Below are positions 53,107 through 64,000 of a stretch of 64,000 bases of DNA, piece after piece. The notes under the pieces were generated by a model, which saw only the letters and a program-made list of their open reading frames with translations, was not told where the DNA came from and did not search any database. The position numbers were made by a program, and so were the translations under genes. Each line of letters begins with the position of its first letter. Position 1 is the first letter of the stretch. Origin of the DNA: Pleodorina starrii. Lineage: Eukaryota; Chlorophyta; Chlorophyceae; Chlamydomonadales; Volvocaceae. The stretch lies in assembly GCA_030267565.1 (NCBI GenBank), contig BRXU01000042.1:589001-653000 (forward strand), written 5' to 3'.

Positions 53107-56100
53107 CCCAGCTTACGGTAAGCGCAGGCTCGCGAGGACTGCGCCCCGCCAACACACCCGCCCTCCTCTCATACGGCAAAACGCGACACCTGGTAGCTAC
53201 CAGTTCCCCGACTCGCAGTTCGGTAAAGTTTAACCACCCCACTCGCACCCAATACTCTCACACACACAGACGCAGCCATACACACACAAAAGGTCTCAAC
53301 CCCCAGAACAGGTCATGGTCCGTGTCCCTCCCAAAACCTCCAACTCAACGCAACGACAGACACCACCACCGCTGCCCGCGCCATGCAAGCGCGCGCATGA
53401 TCTTGCACACACGCCCCCGCCCCGCCCCGCCGGCGTTGCACCCGGACCAGAGGGGCAACTGGTGGCCGACGGGCGGGTACGCGTCTGGCCCTCTGGTGAA
53501 GTGGTACGGTACCGTACCCCTACCAGTCCCTGGAGTCTACTACGGTACACGATTCGGTACGGTGCGGTACGGTACGCGACCCTACGCAGAGACGACAACC
53601 TCCGAGCTAAGCGAGCAACACAATTCACCGACGACTAGGAGCGGGCGGGGCGGACCAGTCGCAAAACAAACAGTCCCCGCAAGCGGGCGGGCGGGCGCGC
53701 AGCGGCTGCAGCGTAATTGTCATGGCAACAAAACGACCCGTGGTTCGTTTAGGGCCAGCAGCAGGGGCCCCCGGCACTGGTGCACCAGCATCATCCCCAC
53801 CAGCCCAAGGCACTGGAGCAAAGGCAGGTTCTGGAAGGCCAGTGTGACAACAACAACCACCATCCAGCCCGGCTCAATCTGGCCACAACCGTCCACCATG
53901 CGGGATGATGCTTGCGCCGCCCTGCAAACTTCCCCTACCCAATACCTCTCGACAGCAGCTTTACCCGCTACCCTGCAAGTCATGCCCCGCACCATACCCA
54001 CAGCCGGAGAAGCAAGAACCTCCTGCATCATAGTCCCTTCACAGGCTCGTCTGGATCCAGATTCAGGGGGCCCGTGGAGGGATTATGCCGCTTTGCGGTG
54101 CCCGCCCCTGCCCACAGGCGGATGAGCGTGTGTGTAGTGTCCCTTGCGCGGGCGCAATGCCGAGAACCGGCCGCATCATCGGACAGGGGCGAAGGCCGGT
54201 CGTGGCGCCGCGTGATGTTGCCAGGATTGGCAGGGTTTTGCCCTCCTCACCATGTCCTTGTCCCGGGGTGTCCCAAGGCTCGTCATGCGTGCTGTGCAGT
54301 GCACCGGCACGGCCAGCCCCTGCGTCGTCAATTCATCCCTCAAGAGTCCCTCAGGCCAAATGTGCATGCGTTCATTTCCCTGGTGAGATCTCGCGGGGTC
54401 AGAAAGCCACTTCAACTCACCATCACTCCGCCCTAGAGCCACTGACACAGACAGACGGTTAGACAGACATGCAGCGGCCCCCCTTGACCCCAGGTCCCGG
54501 CCCGTGGGCCATAATACGCACCACTTGGCGCTGTTGTGAGCATCATCGGGATCAAAAAGCATCATCAGCATCACATCAGAGCCGCTGACGCGGAAAAATA
54601 CAAAACGGGTATGAAAAGACAAAAAAACGTGCCACGCATTTAATAAATTAGCGCATTGCTTGCCGTGCCATTTGCCGCCGCCACAAACTGCGTCGGCAGC
54701 CGAGCCTGCACCAACCTACAAAACCACCTCTCCTGAGGCGCAACCACTCCAAAGGCCCACGTGATAGCGGGCGCTCTCCGCTCTCTAGCTTCGCACAACC
54801 CCGCCATCCCTCGCCGCCCCACCCAAGCTTTGGACTGCCCACCACTACCAGCGCCACCACCGCAATCACCACCGCCCATAATTTCCCACCGTCCACTTCC
54901 GGATGTGCAGGCAGTGACACTGTCTTCACACTTGCACCGACGACACTGCTGCGCCGCGCGGCCGTATAGGCATCTGCGCACGTCACAGAACGCTAGACTG
55001 ATCAAGTGGGCATGCGTGCATCCAGAACCCTTGTGGGTCGCATGGCCTGCCGTGCGGGCACAAGCACGAGCAGAGCCGTGGCGACCTTGGGGTAGGTCTT
55101 GCAGCCGGCAAAAAGGTGGGGCCGAGGCGTGGCGGAAGAGGAATCGGTTGGCCGGGGCCGGTCAGCGAGGTGCCTGCCTGCCGGCTGGCAGGCAGCCCGC
55201 GCACGCTGCGGCGCTGGACCTCCCCACCTCAAACCCGTGCAAGATGACGAAACGCCTCTCCTCCCGCTCCGCTTGCCCCCTTCCCCAACCACCACCAACA
55301 GCCACAGCGCCCGACGGCGAAATACGCACACAGCACACACTAGCACATGGTGCACGTGCGCGGCCCCGCAGACAACTAAACCCGCCGCCGACAAGACAGC
55401 GCCACTCCGTCTCCCGCTTACTGCATCTCCTTATCTTCCGCTTTTTGCTCGACACAACGCACTCAAAGAGGAGGGCTACCAGGACCACGCGGGTGACTGC
55501 CAGGACGGTGCGCGTGCGCCCGCCAACGACAGACGGACGCCTCCCTCCCCCAGTCGGTCGGCCGAGCCGATTGCCCGGTCCAGCGGGTTGGTGCAAGGCC
55601 AAACAAACAGCGGGTGTCCCCGAGGCCGCAACGACATGCACAATCCGGCCAGCGCCTCAGACCAGGGGCCTTGCAGGTCTGCCTGCCTGCCTTATTCACC
55701 AGTGAGATGCTGGGACGCTCCTGACGGACGGCGCTTGGAGGCAGCGCCGAGAGCCCAGCGCCGTGAGTCAGGCAGACAAACCGCCAGAACCCATGGCGGG
55801 GACCTCCTCCCTCACAACAGACAGACGCATAGCCAGCCCCGGCGACGACGCCTAGGGAGGCAGCCCGCGAGCCGCGGCCTCGAGGGCTGCCTCCCTGCCA
55901 CCACTCTCCCTGTAACCACCTCCATAAGCCATGCCACGACTCACAATCCGTAACGTCTTTATCCCTCTTGCGCACTTGCCGCACGAACCCGCAAACTCAA
56001 GAGAGCTCCTCCGCATTGCCGTCTCCGCAAGAGATGTGGCTGAGCGACCGGCAGGCAACCGCGGCTGCGGCGATGTTTACGCAAACGCCCTCGCCTCCGC

Positions 56101-56642
56101 GGTCGCCCTGTGTGTGCAGTCATCCACGCCGCCACCACTCACAGGTATCTCTGGGGTTAAGGCCAGAGGGACCGCTAACGGCCGCGGGCCCGCGGCGGCG
56201 TGCGCAGAGCGCAACGAGGGCAGCCATGCCGCGGTGGCGCAGGGGCGAGGACGGGGGCGGTGCGGTGTGGGTGCGGTGCGCTTCCCTGCTCCCTCCATCT
56301 CGACTCTCATCAACCCCACTTCAGCAATCACAGCGCGACCAGCGGGTCAATCTTCGCGACAGACACACATACACACACTCAGGCATAAGCACAACGGGGA
56401 GCAGCGCAACCAGCCGCGCAAGGCGGCACACCATGCCGTCCCCAGGAGCCTGCCAGGCAGTACACTGCGGTGGAGGCGGTGCCAGGTATACTGGCTGGCG
56501 ATGATGGGCAATAAAAGGTGCAAGCAGCATGGAAGGAAATCCGTCGACCCGCCAAGAGACCTCGCCAGATGCCTCGCCAGAGCTCGGCCGGCCTAGCTCC
56601 GCAGTGCGCAGCTCGCTCCGCGGGATGGCGGCCATGCCTCCC
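53107..56642. other. Intergenic, no gene supported; includes the presumed 3' UTR of the response regulator
   Basis: GC-rich sequence with a GTACGG-rich patch (53500-53580) holding a perfect 16-bp palindrome at 53503-53518. Long frames (for example 54761-55705 and 55099-55953) overlap each other on both strands and look like composition effects. Confidence 0.45.
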
Positions 56643-59600
56643 TCAGTTTTTAAGCAAGAAGTTGAGGAAATCGTCGTCGGCGACGCCCATGCGGCCCGCC
56701 TCCGGTCCACCCGCCAGCCCCACGGCCGCGGCGTCGACCATGGTCACCGGCGGCGGCGCCAGCAGGCCGCCGTGCCCCATTCCGACCGCCAGGGAGCCGC
56801 CACCGCCCAGACCGCCGCCGGCGTTGTTGCCGCCGCTGTGATACATTTCGTTATACACAGCGGCAAGGTCCAGGTTGTCGCCCTCGTCGAGCAGCATGGC
56901 CGGGTCAAGCACCGCCGCCGCCACCGACCCGTGGGTCGCCTGCGCGGGGCCGCCTGGTGCCGCCCCGAAACCGTCCTCTATGAGACCACCCATCATCTCT
57001 GGTGTGATGTCCAGGACAGCGTCGCCCGGCACGCCGTGCCCCGCTGCTATCCCATGCGTCCCGGGCCCGGGCACGTGCAAGTGGTGCCCTTGCCCGCCAG
57101 CGTCGATTGCGCCGTTGAGGCCGCCCGCCGCCGTCACTGCTGCAAGCGGGTTCCCGGTCCCCAAGTGCCCGCTGTGCTGCGTTTGGAGCTGCAGCTGCTG
57201 CTGATGGTCTTGCTGCTGCGGTTGTTGCTGCGGATGAGGATTCTGGTTTAGATGTGGCGAAGGAGACACGAGCGCATGGGGATGGTGTTGCCCGGGCAGG
57301 GGTTGCTGCAGGAGCACAGGCGCGGGGCTGGCCAGGGAGGGCGTGCCCACTCCGGCCTTCGGCATCCCTGGCTGCTGCTGCTGCTGCTGCTGCGCCACCG
57401 CCGCTGCTGCGTGTGGCTGTGCGGCGGCGGCAGCTGCGGCCGCCTGCTGCTGCTGCTGCTGCTGCTTCTGCGATGCCATTTGCTGGAGTTCCTTTTGCTG
57501 CAGTTGCTGCTGCAGCTGCTGCTGTGCTGCCTGCTGCGTAAACATGTGCTGCTGCGGCCCGGGGAGGCCCACCCCTGCGGTGGCAGCAAACAGCGGAGAG
57601 GTTTCACGCATGCAAAGGTTTTCACGCGCAAAGCCAGCAAAGGGACACTGAACCTAGCGGGTGACAAGAGGAAAGACCTCTCACCCTCACCCTCACCTGG
57701 CAGCGGCCCCATGAGGCCGTTCATCGCCAGCGCGGGCAGCTGCCCCATCCCCGCGGCCATCCCTGCAAGCAACAGCCCCGGCGGCATGAAACGGGACGCG
57801 TGTGGCAAGGACGTGGGTTAGGCCAAGGATTCAACATCACTTGCCAGGGCTCAACGTCGCCCAACCTTCCCATTTTTAAGTCGCCCAATCCGAAGCCCCT
57901 GTCGCCTCAGTGCCTTCCGCCATGGGTCAGCCCCCAATTCGCCCCAGTCCCTCCAACCGACGAGCACCGATTCAGTGAGGAAACCCCGCTGCCACACGAG
58001 CCCCCACAACTGCCATGTTCCCCTACTTGCCCTGCATAAGGTTTGCTGCCGCCATTTGCTGCAAGCCGTTTGCCATGGAGTTGAGCGAGAGGCCACCGGG
58101 CAGGCTGGGGAGGTGCCCGAGGCCCGGCAGACCCATGGGCCCGAGATGCCCCAGCCCCGATTGCCCCCCCGGGCCTGCAAGTCCAGGAAGCAGGCCTGCG
58201 TGGCGTGCGGGCGCGCAGGTTTGCGGAGGGCAGGAACGGAGACAGGTAACCGGGAGTTTAGGGACGGAAGATGGTCACCGGGAGGGACGGGACTCAGGAA
58301 GGCATCCGCGCTATCGATTCAGAAAAAACGGTGAGCAGGCGCTCGCCATGAACCCACTCACCAAGGGGCGGCTGCATACCGGGCATCGGCATGCCGTTGA
58401 GGGGATTAATCGACCCCAATGGACCCACGCCCAGGCCGCCCATGGCCCCAAGCAGCGGATTCAACCCCGCCGCCGCCGCCATCATCGGATTGGCCGCCAG
58501 AAGCGCCGCTGGGTGCGGCGGTGGCGGCGGGTGCCCCGGGAAGCCCCCTGCCGCAGCTGCCGCCGACATTGCGTTCGCGACTGCGGAATTCAGGCCCGGT
58601 CCGACGGCGCCACCGTCAGCGCCAATCGGCCCGCCGCCAAGCGGCGCGCCTGCGCCACCGCCGCCGCTTAGTATCCCCGCCAAGCTCGCGGCGGCGCCGC
58701 TGGCACTCGGCAAGCCACCAGGCCCGCTGCCGCCGCCGCCGGCGGCCCCGGCTCCATTTGCGCCTCCGGGCATCGGTTGCTGTTGCTGCGGCTGCTGCGG
58801 CTGCGAGGGAGGGGACGGAGACTGGGGCTGAGGCGGCGAGGGCCTAGCGGCGCGCGCCTGCCCGGGCGGCGCCTGCACGCCCGACACTCTTTTGAGGTAG
58901 AGGCGGTACTTTTGAAGGTGGCTGGCCACGTTCTCCCGCGTCAGGCCGTCCACGTTCATGATCTCCAGGATCTTCTTGGGTACGGCCTCTGCATGGGGGT
59001 GACGAAGTAGAGGTTGCGGAGGTACGACGAGCGTCACGCGGCTCGGCGTGGGTTGCAGCGCGACAAGGACCCAATCGTAGTAACAAATGCCGAGGCGTGG
59101 GTCATGGAAGGAGAGAGGTGGGGTGATGGGCTTCGCCGGTCCCAGGCCTCCCTCGCCACCGCAAAAGGACCCAAGCAAAGTATCCATGTGGGTCGGTGAC
59201 CCACCACACGTAGTGGTGCTGGTGGCAGTGGCTCCGCCGGTGGTGGCGATGAGGGTGATGCCTAACGGAAGTGATTCATGGTCCACATGCCATCACCGCT
59301 TCGCACTCCCCACACCGCTTTCCTCCAGCCAGTCATGCCAGCCAGCCATTGACGGCCACGGCGCCAGCGCAGCCACAACCAAGCCTAACCCAACTGCCTA
59401 AACAGCCCACTGCCATCCCCAATCAAAGTCTCCACATAGCCAGCTGCCCCTCCGTGAAATCCTCATGAAAAACCCGAAAACCCGGAAAGTAAACCCTGGG
59501 CCCAGGGCAAGCCCGCTGCCGCCCACGACCTGCCAAAGCGGCCCGGGTCCCAGCGGGCCCCGCGCCGCCGCCCATAACCCGTCCACTCCCCATTCCCCTG

Positions 59601-61382
59601 GCTCCCGTAACCTGTCCATTCCCAAGTTCCCCGGGTGGCTACTCACTGTCAATGCCCAGCTGGTTCACCGCGTTGACGAACTGCTGGTGCATCTCCACGC
59701 TCCACACGACGCGCGCCTTCTTGTTGGCGCCGTTCTCCAACCCCAGGTCATCCACCACGCCCAGGACGCCGCCCGACCCCCCGGCCAGGCCGCCATTAGC
59801 ACCGCCGCCGTTGGACGCCCCGCCCACGCCGGCATTCATCGCTCGCAGCTGCACATGCGGACAAGATGACGCGCCCGCAGCGGCGGCCCGTGAGGCGAGG
59901 ATGCGCAGCCGTAGTGCATGCAGCTTCGGGATGGGCACACACACTGCCGCTTCGAGATGGGTACGCAAGCGTACGGTAGCCGCGCATTTGCATGTCGCAG
60001 TCGGGAGCCATATTCGCCAGTTGGGACTGTGTGGAAGCGGAGGCTAGTGCGCGTTTGCATTCAGCTCGTGGCGCGGGAAGGAAGATGCGGGTGTGGGGCC
60101 GGTGTGTCGGCCCCGACCTCTCCTCCCACCGCAAGGCAGCGAGCGGCGCTGCAGGCCCTTCGCTGCAGCCCGCCAGCCGTCCCAACTAAGGATACACTGC
60201 CCCAGGCACAGTGGGGTCGAGGTTGCGGCTGGGAAATTTTCACTCTGCCCATGTCTTCCTGCAATGCCGATGTCTCCAATCACAAAAGACCATTGGTACC
60301 CTTAAGAGCTGCACAAAACGACGTCTTGCACTGCATCTGTGGTGATTGGTACAGTGGGCTCCAGACCCTCGGAAGGGTAGGGCCCTCGGGTCAGCTGGCC
60401 GTGCAAACCCAGTTCAAGGCAGCCCCGCCAAAACCCAGTTCAAGGCAGGCTAAAGCCTCGTTATCCCGCGGCCCCACTACAGGACTCTCCACAAACACCT
60501 TGACCCTCCGATCCGCACCTGGTCGCTCATAAACCCTGCTGCGTCCGCTTTCCGCTTGTTACGCCCCTGGTCATCTTCCCGCTCCTGGCTCTGCTCGTCA
60601 CTGTCCAGGTCCAGATTAAGCTGCGTTCAATTCAGATATTACATTATTGGGATAGCGGTCAGGTCCAAAGCTGGCCCTACGGCGCGGGTGCGTCCTGAAC
60701 TGCGGTTACACGCATACCTGCCGACGACGCCGAACGACGTGTTGCCACAGATTCCGCAGCTCCTCCAAGCGCACGGGTTTAATGAGATAGTCGCAGGCAC
60801 CGTGTGTAACGCCTCGGAGCACGTTGCTCGTGTCGCCATTGGAAGACATCACTGCAAGGGCAAATGCCGAGGCACTCTGAACCCGAACGCCGACGCGGAC
60901 CGCAAGAAGTGGTAACTCACTTATGACAGGAAGGTCCATCTCCAGGCCCACAACCTCCAGGAGCTTGAAGCCGTCCATATCTGCTTAAGGGGATGGGAAT
61001 GCTCAAGTCGCCGCACCCAGGTCGCACGCCACACGCGATGCACGCACCTGGCATGTATACATCTGACAGAACGAGGTCGTACTCCGTGCTTTTGTCGCGC
61101 AGGATGTTGAGCGCCATGGTCGCGTTGGTGCAGGTAGTGACTGCGCGCAGAGATACAAGCTTGGAACCGTAACTTGTGCGACAAAATTCTTCGTTGGGAA
61201 GACGCTGGGGATGTGCGCTCACCCTCGTAGGAGCACTTGCGCAGCATTTGCTCGACCACTTTCAGGCAGAGTGGGTCGTCGTCCACCACCAGGAGGCGCA
61301 AGCCCGCGGGAAAATTGTGCCAATGGCCAGACGCGTGGTCCTCCTGCTTGATGGCCACAGCGCCCTCCACACGGCCGTCCAT
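56643..61382 (-). CDS. Type-B response regulator: receiver plus GARP (Myb-like) domain, ten exons
   Basis: Two-component output transcription factor: a phosphorelay histidine phosphotransferase would phosphorylate the receiver, and the GARP domain binds DNA. Exons: 61382-61223, 61140-61048, 60980-60921, 60851-60718, 60620-60519, 59848-59647, 58988-58362, 58174-58031, 57762-57697, 57574-56643; 839 residues with all phases consistent. The receiver (about 28-149) has acidic D34-D36, phospho-acceptor D80 ([13 protein letters not shown]), S107 and K129 (YLIKPV), so it looks active. A KRK linker follows. GARP spans about 226-287 ([16 protein letters not shown] ... [18 protein letters not shown]) with the SHLQKYR hallmark, interrupted by an intron at D250/K251. 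The C-terminal ~550 residues are Gly/Ala/Gln-rich, activation-domain-like. Intron 8 uses a GC donor (see findings). Confidence 0.97.
57364..57470 (-). repeat. Polyglutamine/polyalanine-coding repeats in the response regulator
   Basis: Two CAG runs on the coding strand flank an Ala-rich stretch in exon 10, encoding seven- to eight-residue glutamine tracts on either side of polyalanine. Such tracts are usual in transactivation regions and prone to length change. Confidence 0.9.
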
Positions 61383-62626
61383 AGTCCGCACCCCCAAAAT
61401 TCACTCTGGCTAAAGCATGCCAACGGCACGCCTAACATGCCAGAAGGCTCTCAAGTAACTACTTATACACCCCATGCCGTTTGGCAGTGCGCGATAATCG
61501 AGCCAAGGCCAGTCCTGCGAAAGCGAGCTGAAGAGGCTATTGGGTTGACAAACTGAGGTTATAACTTCAGTTATGCAGCTATGTAGGCATACTTATGAAA
61601 GTTACAGCATAGAGTGTGGAAACAGCCCCGTGGGTTGCCGAACTGATTTTCCCAATATTGTACGACACACATGACAAAGGTCTCTCCTTATCTGGCTTCA
61701 AGGGTCGTTTCATATGTGTTGAAGACATCAACGATAATTGGAGAGGGATTAAAATAGCCGATGTGTTCTCGCGGCTACTATCAACGGGTCCTCTGCCCGT
61801 GAATAAGCTCTGCAAGTCGTTGCCCCCGACGCCCGGTGCCTTGAGCTTTTCTTCTTCGCCTTGACGTTATATACATTGCGACAGTAAGCCCCCTTCACCC
61901 TTTAGCTTCGACACCGTAGCGCCCGGGTGGCTCCCGGCTTGCAACTCTTGCTGCGCCGGAACGGTTAGCCTTTTTGATAGCAGCAAATCGACAGCTTGCA
62001 CATGGCCATCGGAGCCAGTGAGCCAATAGATGCAGACCACATGCATAAACGCGGAGACATACGCCCATCACCCCCCATCACCGCCCGCCCGCCACCCCGC
62101 CACCTCGCCCCCTTGCTCCAGGCCGCCCTCCGCAGCAGCCCTTTCGCAGCTGCTCTGCTCCACACCCCAGCGGCAACCCCCTTACACCCGGCGGCACACG
62201 CACGCCCGCAAAGGCTTACGGCCTGCCAACCGCTAACCAACTGGTCGACCGTTGGTCAGCACACCGCCAACCGCTTCCTGGCAGAGCCAGCTGGCAGCGG
62301 CTCCCGTACGGCAGCAGCAGCAGCAGCAGCAGCAGCGACCGGGCCGTCTCAACGAGCCGAATTAACCTCCACTCCTACTTCCGACGGCAGCGGGACCCTC
62401 GTCGCCGGCAGCTGTGGCGACTGCACACTGCGCCATTTAGCGCATCACACGGAAACGCCCCATTCGCAAAACAGCGAAGCGGCTAGTGGACGCACAAAAC
62501 AGTGCAGCGCGGGGCGTCGCAGCGCAGGGCAGTGGCGCGCAGCTCGCTACACACACCCGCGCCACACAGCAATCGCAGCAGTCGTACCTCTAAATCTCTC
62601 ACGTGCCTGCCGTACACATCAGCGCC
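61383..62626. promoter_or_regulatory. Divergent promoter region between the response regulator and the coiled-coil gene
   Basis: About 1.24 kb separates the two oppositely oriented ATGs. The half near the response regulator is AT-richer and holds a near-perfect 22-bp palindrome (61551-61572) and a TATATA at 61867-61872. The other half is GC-rich with a (CAG)n run at about 62309-62335. The 61616-61864 plus frame (GTG start, 82 codons) has no recognisable domain. Confidence 0.5.
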
Positions 62627-63632
62627 ATGCAGACCAGTCCACTGGCCGTGGCGCCCGAGTGGGTGGTGGCCAGCTGCGTGGCGCAGCTTCGACATCTGTA
62701 CGACACCAGGACGGCGCCCTTCGTGGCGCCGTTCGCCGACTACTCGGCGGGGCTACAGCGGTCGCGGGAGCTCGAGGTGGGCCTTGTGCTGCGTGTGGTT
62801 GTGTGTTTTAGGGTTTTAAGGGTTTTGAGTTGGGTTTTGAGATTTGGCGGGGCGGGTTTGAAGGCGGGGCGGTGTGTGCCGGAGCTCAAGCTCGGGGTGT
62901 GGTGTGAGAGCTCGAGGGTGGCGGGATGGTGTGGGTGGGCGGGTGGGGATTGGGATTAGGGAAGGACAGCCCGAGCGGAATGGCAGGCACTCGCATTAGT
63001 AGATCAGTCGGTCGCGGGGTTGGGCGGGAGTAGCAGGCTGCGAGCCGTGTGGCGTCCCGCACGGGGCTTGCTGGCGGGATCCATGTTGTATGGACTGTCC
63101 TTGAATGGCTTATCGCGAGACGCTTGGACAGCCAACTGCGCCTTCCTCCGCCCCTTCCTCCGCCCCTTCCTCCGCCCCTCCTCTACGCCCTCCCTCCGCC
63201 CCTCCCTCCGCCCCTCCCTCCGCCCCTCCCTCCGCCCCTCCCTCCGCCCCTCCCTCCGCCCCTCCCTCCGCCCCTCCTCTCCGCCCTCCCTGCCTCCTTT
63301 GATTTTCGTCTTTTTACCTCTGCCCCCGCGCCTCTTTGCTTGGCTGCGGCTCTTCTTTCTTACTCTCCCCTCTTATCCTTCCCAGTTGCCTCTGTCAGCC
63401 AGCCTGTCAGCTTGCCTTTTCTGGAAGCTCATGCCCTACCCGCTCCCCCCGCCTCCGTTCCACCGCTGCAGTCTCCCCCTCATTCTTCCCACCCACCCAC
63501 CCGCCTCCCTCCCCCCAGGTGCGTCTGTTGCAGCTGGACAAGGAGGGTGCTGAGCTACGGGATGAGAACGCCTCGCTGCACTCCCGACTGGCGGCGGTGG
63601 ATCTGGCGGCGGCGGCAGCCACGGCAGCGCAG
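62627..63632 (+). CDS. Coiled-coil protein, N-terminal exons only; possible ATG16
   Basis: Two exons are visible, 62627-62776 and 63519-63632, joined in phase 0 by a GT-AG intron. A GTGTGT donor after 63632 shows that the gene continues beyond the window. The 88 residues read as an N-terminal helix (WVVASCVAQLRHLYDTR), a PFVAPFADYSAGLQRSRELE segment, then a Leu-rich heptad coiled coil (VRLLQLDKEGAELRDENASLHSRL) and polyalanine. That layout resembles the ATG5-binding N-terminus and coiled coil of the autophagy protein ATG16, but the match is by pattern only; WD40 repeats, if present, lie outside. A bZIP-type or generic coiled-coil protein is possible. The start is the first ATG; its context (GCGCCATGC) is acceptable. 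Confidence 0.6.
63139..63285. repeat. 12-bp CCTCCGCCCCTC tandem repeat in intron 1
   Basis: About twelve units of a 12-bp C-rich repeat within the first intron of the coiled-coil gene. Pro/Ser/Arg frames crossing it are artefacts. Confidence 0.93.
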
Positions 63633-64000
63633 GTGTGTGTGTATGTGTGTATGTATGTGTGCGTGAGGGAGGTGTGTGTGTGTGCGTGAGGGCAGGTCAG
63701 GGAGTGATATGCTCCTTTTCATAACAATGAGGGGAGGGGGTGTTAATAAAGAAGCTATCCGCAGCGGAGGGAAGGACACGACGTTAGCGAATGGACCCAG
63801 GACGCAGCAACGGCTTACCGAGCTTGCCTGTTCCTGTGGGGAGAGAGGGTGTGGGGCTGGGGGACTGAAGGGAGATGGAAAGAGGCCACCTACCTTTTGG
63901 TTGTCTCAGGGCCCTTTTGGACCCCCTTTACCAACGGGGAGCCCAGGGTCAGGGACATGTAGGGGTAGGGAACATCCGCCGCCCCCACCCCCGCCCACTT
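63633..64000 (+). other. Start of intron 2 of the coiled-coil gene
   Basis: It begins with a GTGTGTGTG donor and a GT-rich tract. No further exon with matching phase is evident before the window ends. Confidence 0.5.

Noticed and set aside
61616..61864. 82-codon plus-strand frame in the divergent promoter region
   Set aside because: It starts at GTG, has no domain and no splice support; the AT-richer composition fits a promoter region.

Overview
The window reads as a nuclear genomic segment from a green alga, most likely a chlamydomonadalean/volvocine chlorophyte. The evidence is high GC, genes split into many short GT-AG exons, proteins with long Ala/Gly/Gln tracts, a plastid f-type thioredoxin, a type-B (receiver + GARP) response regulator, and scattered TTTTAGGG motifs (the Chlamydomonas-type telomere unit). 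The species cannot be named from the sequence.

Layout. 1-3295: the 3' part of a Ty3/gypsy chromovirus (RT, RNase H, integrase, chromodomain) with its polypurine tract and 404-bp 3' LTR. 3296-8250: satellite DNA, made of a pentamer-derived block, a 10-bp CA-rich minisatellite in three blocks, and pieces of a ~415-bp repeat. 8936-12903: two ~0.5-kb inverted repeats around a decayed DNA-adenine-methyltransferase-like region, best explained as a relic of a DIRS-like retroelement; a third, solo copy of the repeat lies near 53 kb. 12.9-17.2 kb: low-complexity intergenic DNA. 17227-18141 (-): intronless PHD-finger protein. 19392-21530 (+): six-exon plastid thioredoxin f. 21.5-27.9 kb: no gene recognised. 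27917-36570 (-): seven-exon, ~2,022-residue, mostly disordered nuclear-type protein with one Trp-rich module. 41374-44962 (-): seven-exon Maf/ASMTL-type nucleotide pyrophosphatase. 49268-50812 (-): two-exon GATA factor whose zinc finger is split by an intron. 56643-61382 (-): ten-exon type-B response regulator, including a GC-AG intron. 62627-end (+): the first two exons of a coiled-coil protein resembling an ATG16 N-terminus, divergent from the response regulator.

The cellular genes form no pathway or operon. Four of them are chromatin or transcription proteins (PHD, the giant protein, GATA, type-B RR), and the other two with clear function are metabolic or redox proteins. Exon models were built by hand from splice signals; each complete multi-exon model closes in frame, with codon phases matching at every junction.

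The observations I rate highest are: (1) the GATA intron is 237 bp, a multiple of three, and stop-free, so retaining it would insert 79 residues into the zinc finger; (2) the DIRS-like relic with a broken methyltransferase domain; (3) a 10-bp satellite that is open in all three frames and creates false proteins of 250-459 residues; (4) a tRNA-like fold inside the LTR; (5) the unassigned Trp-rich module in the giant nuclear protein.
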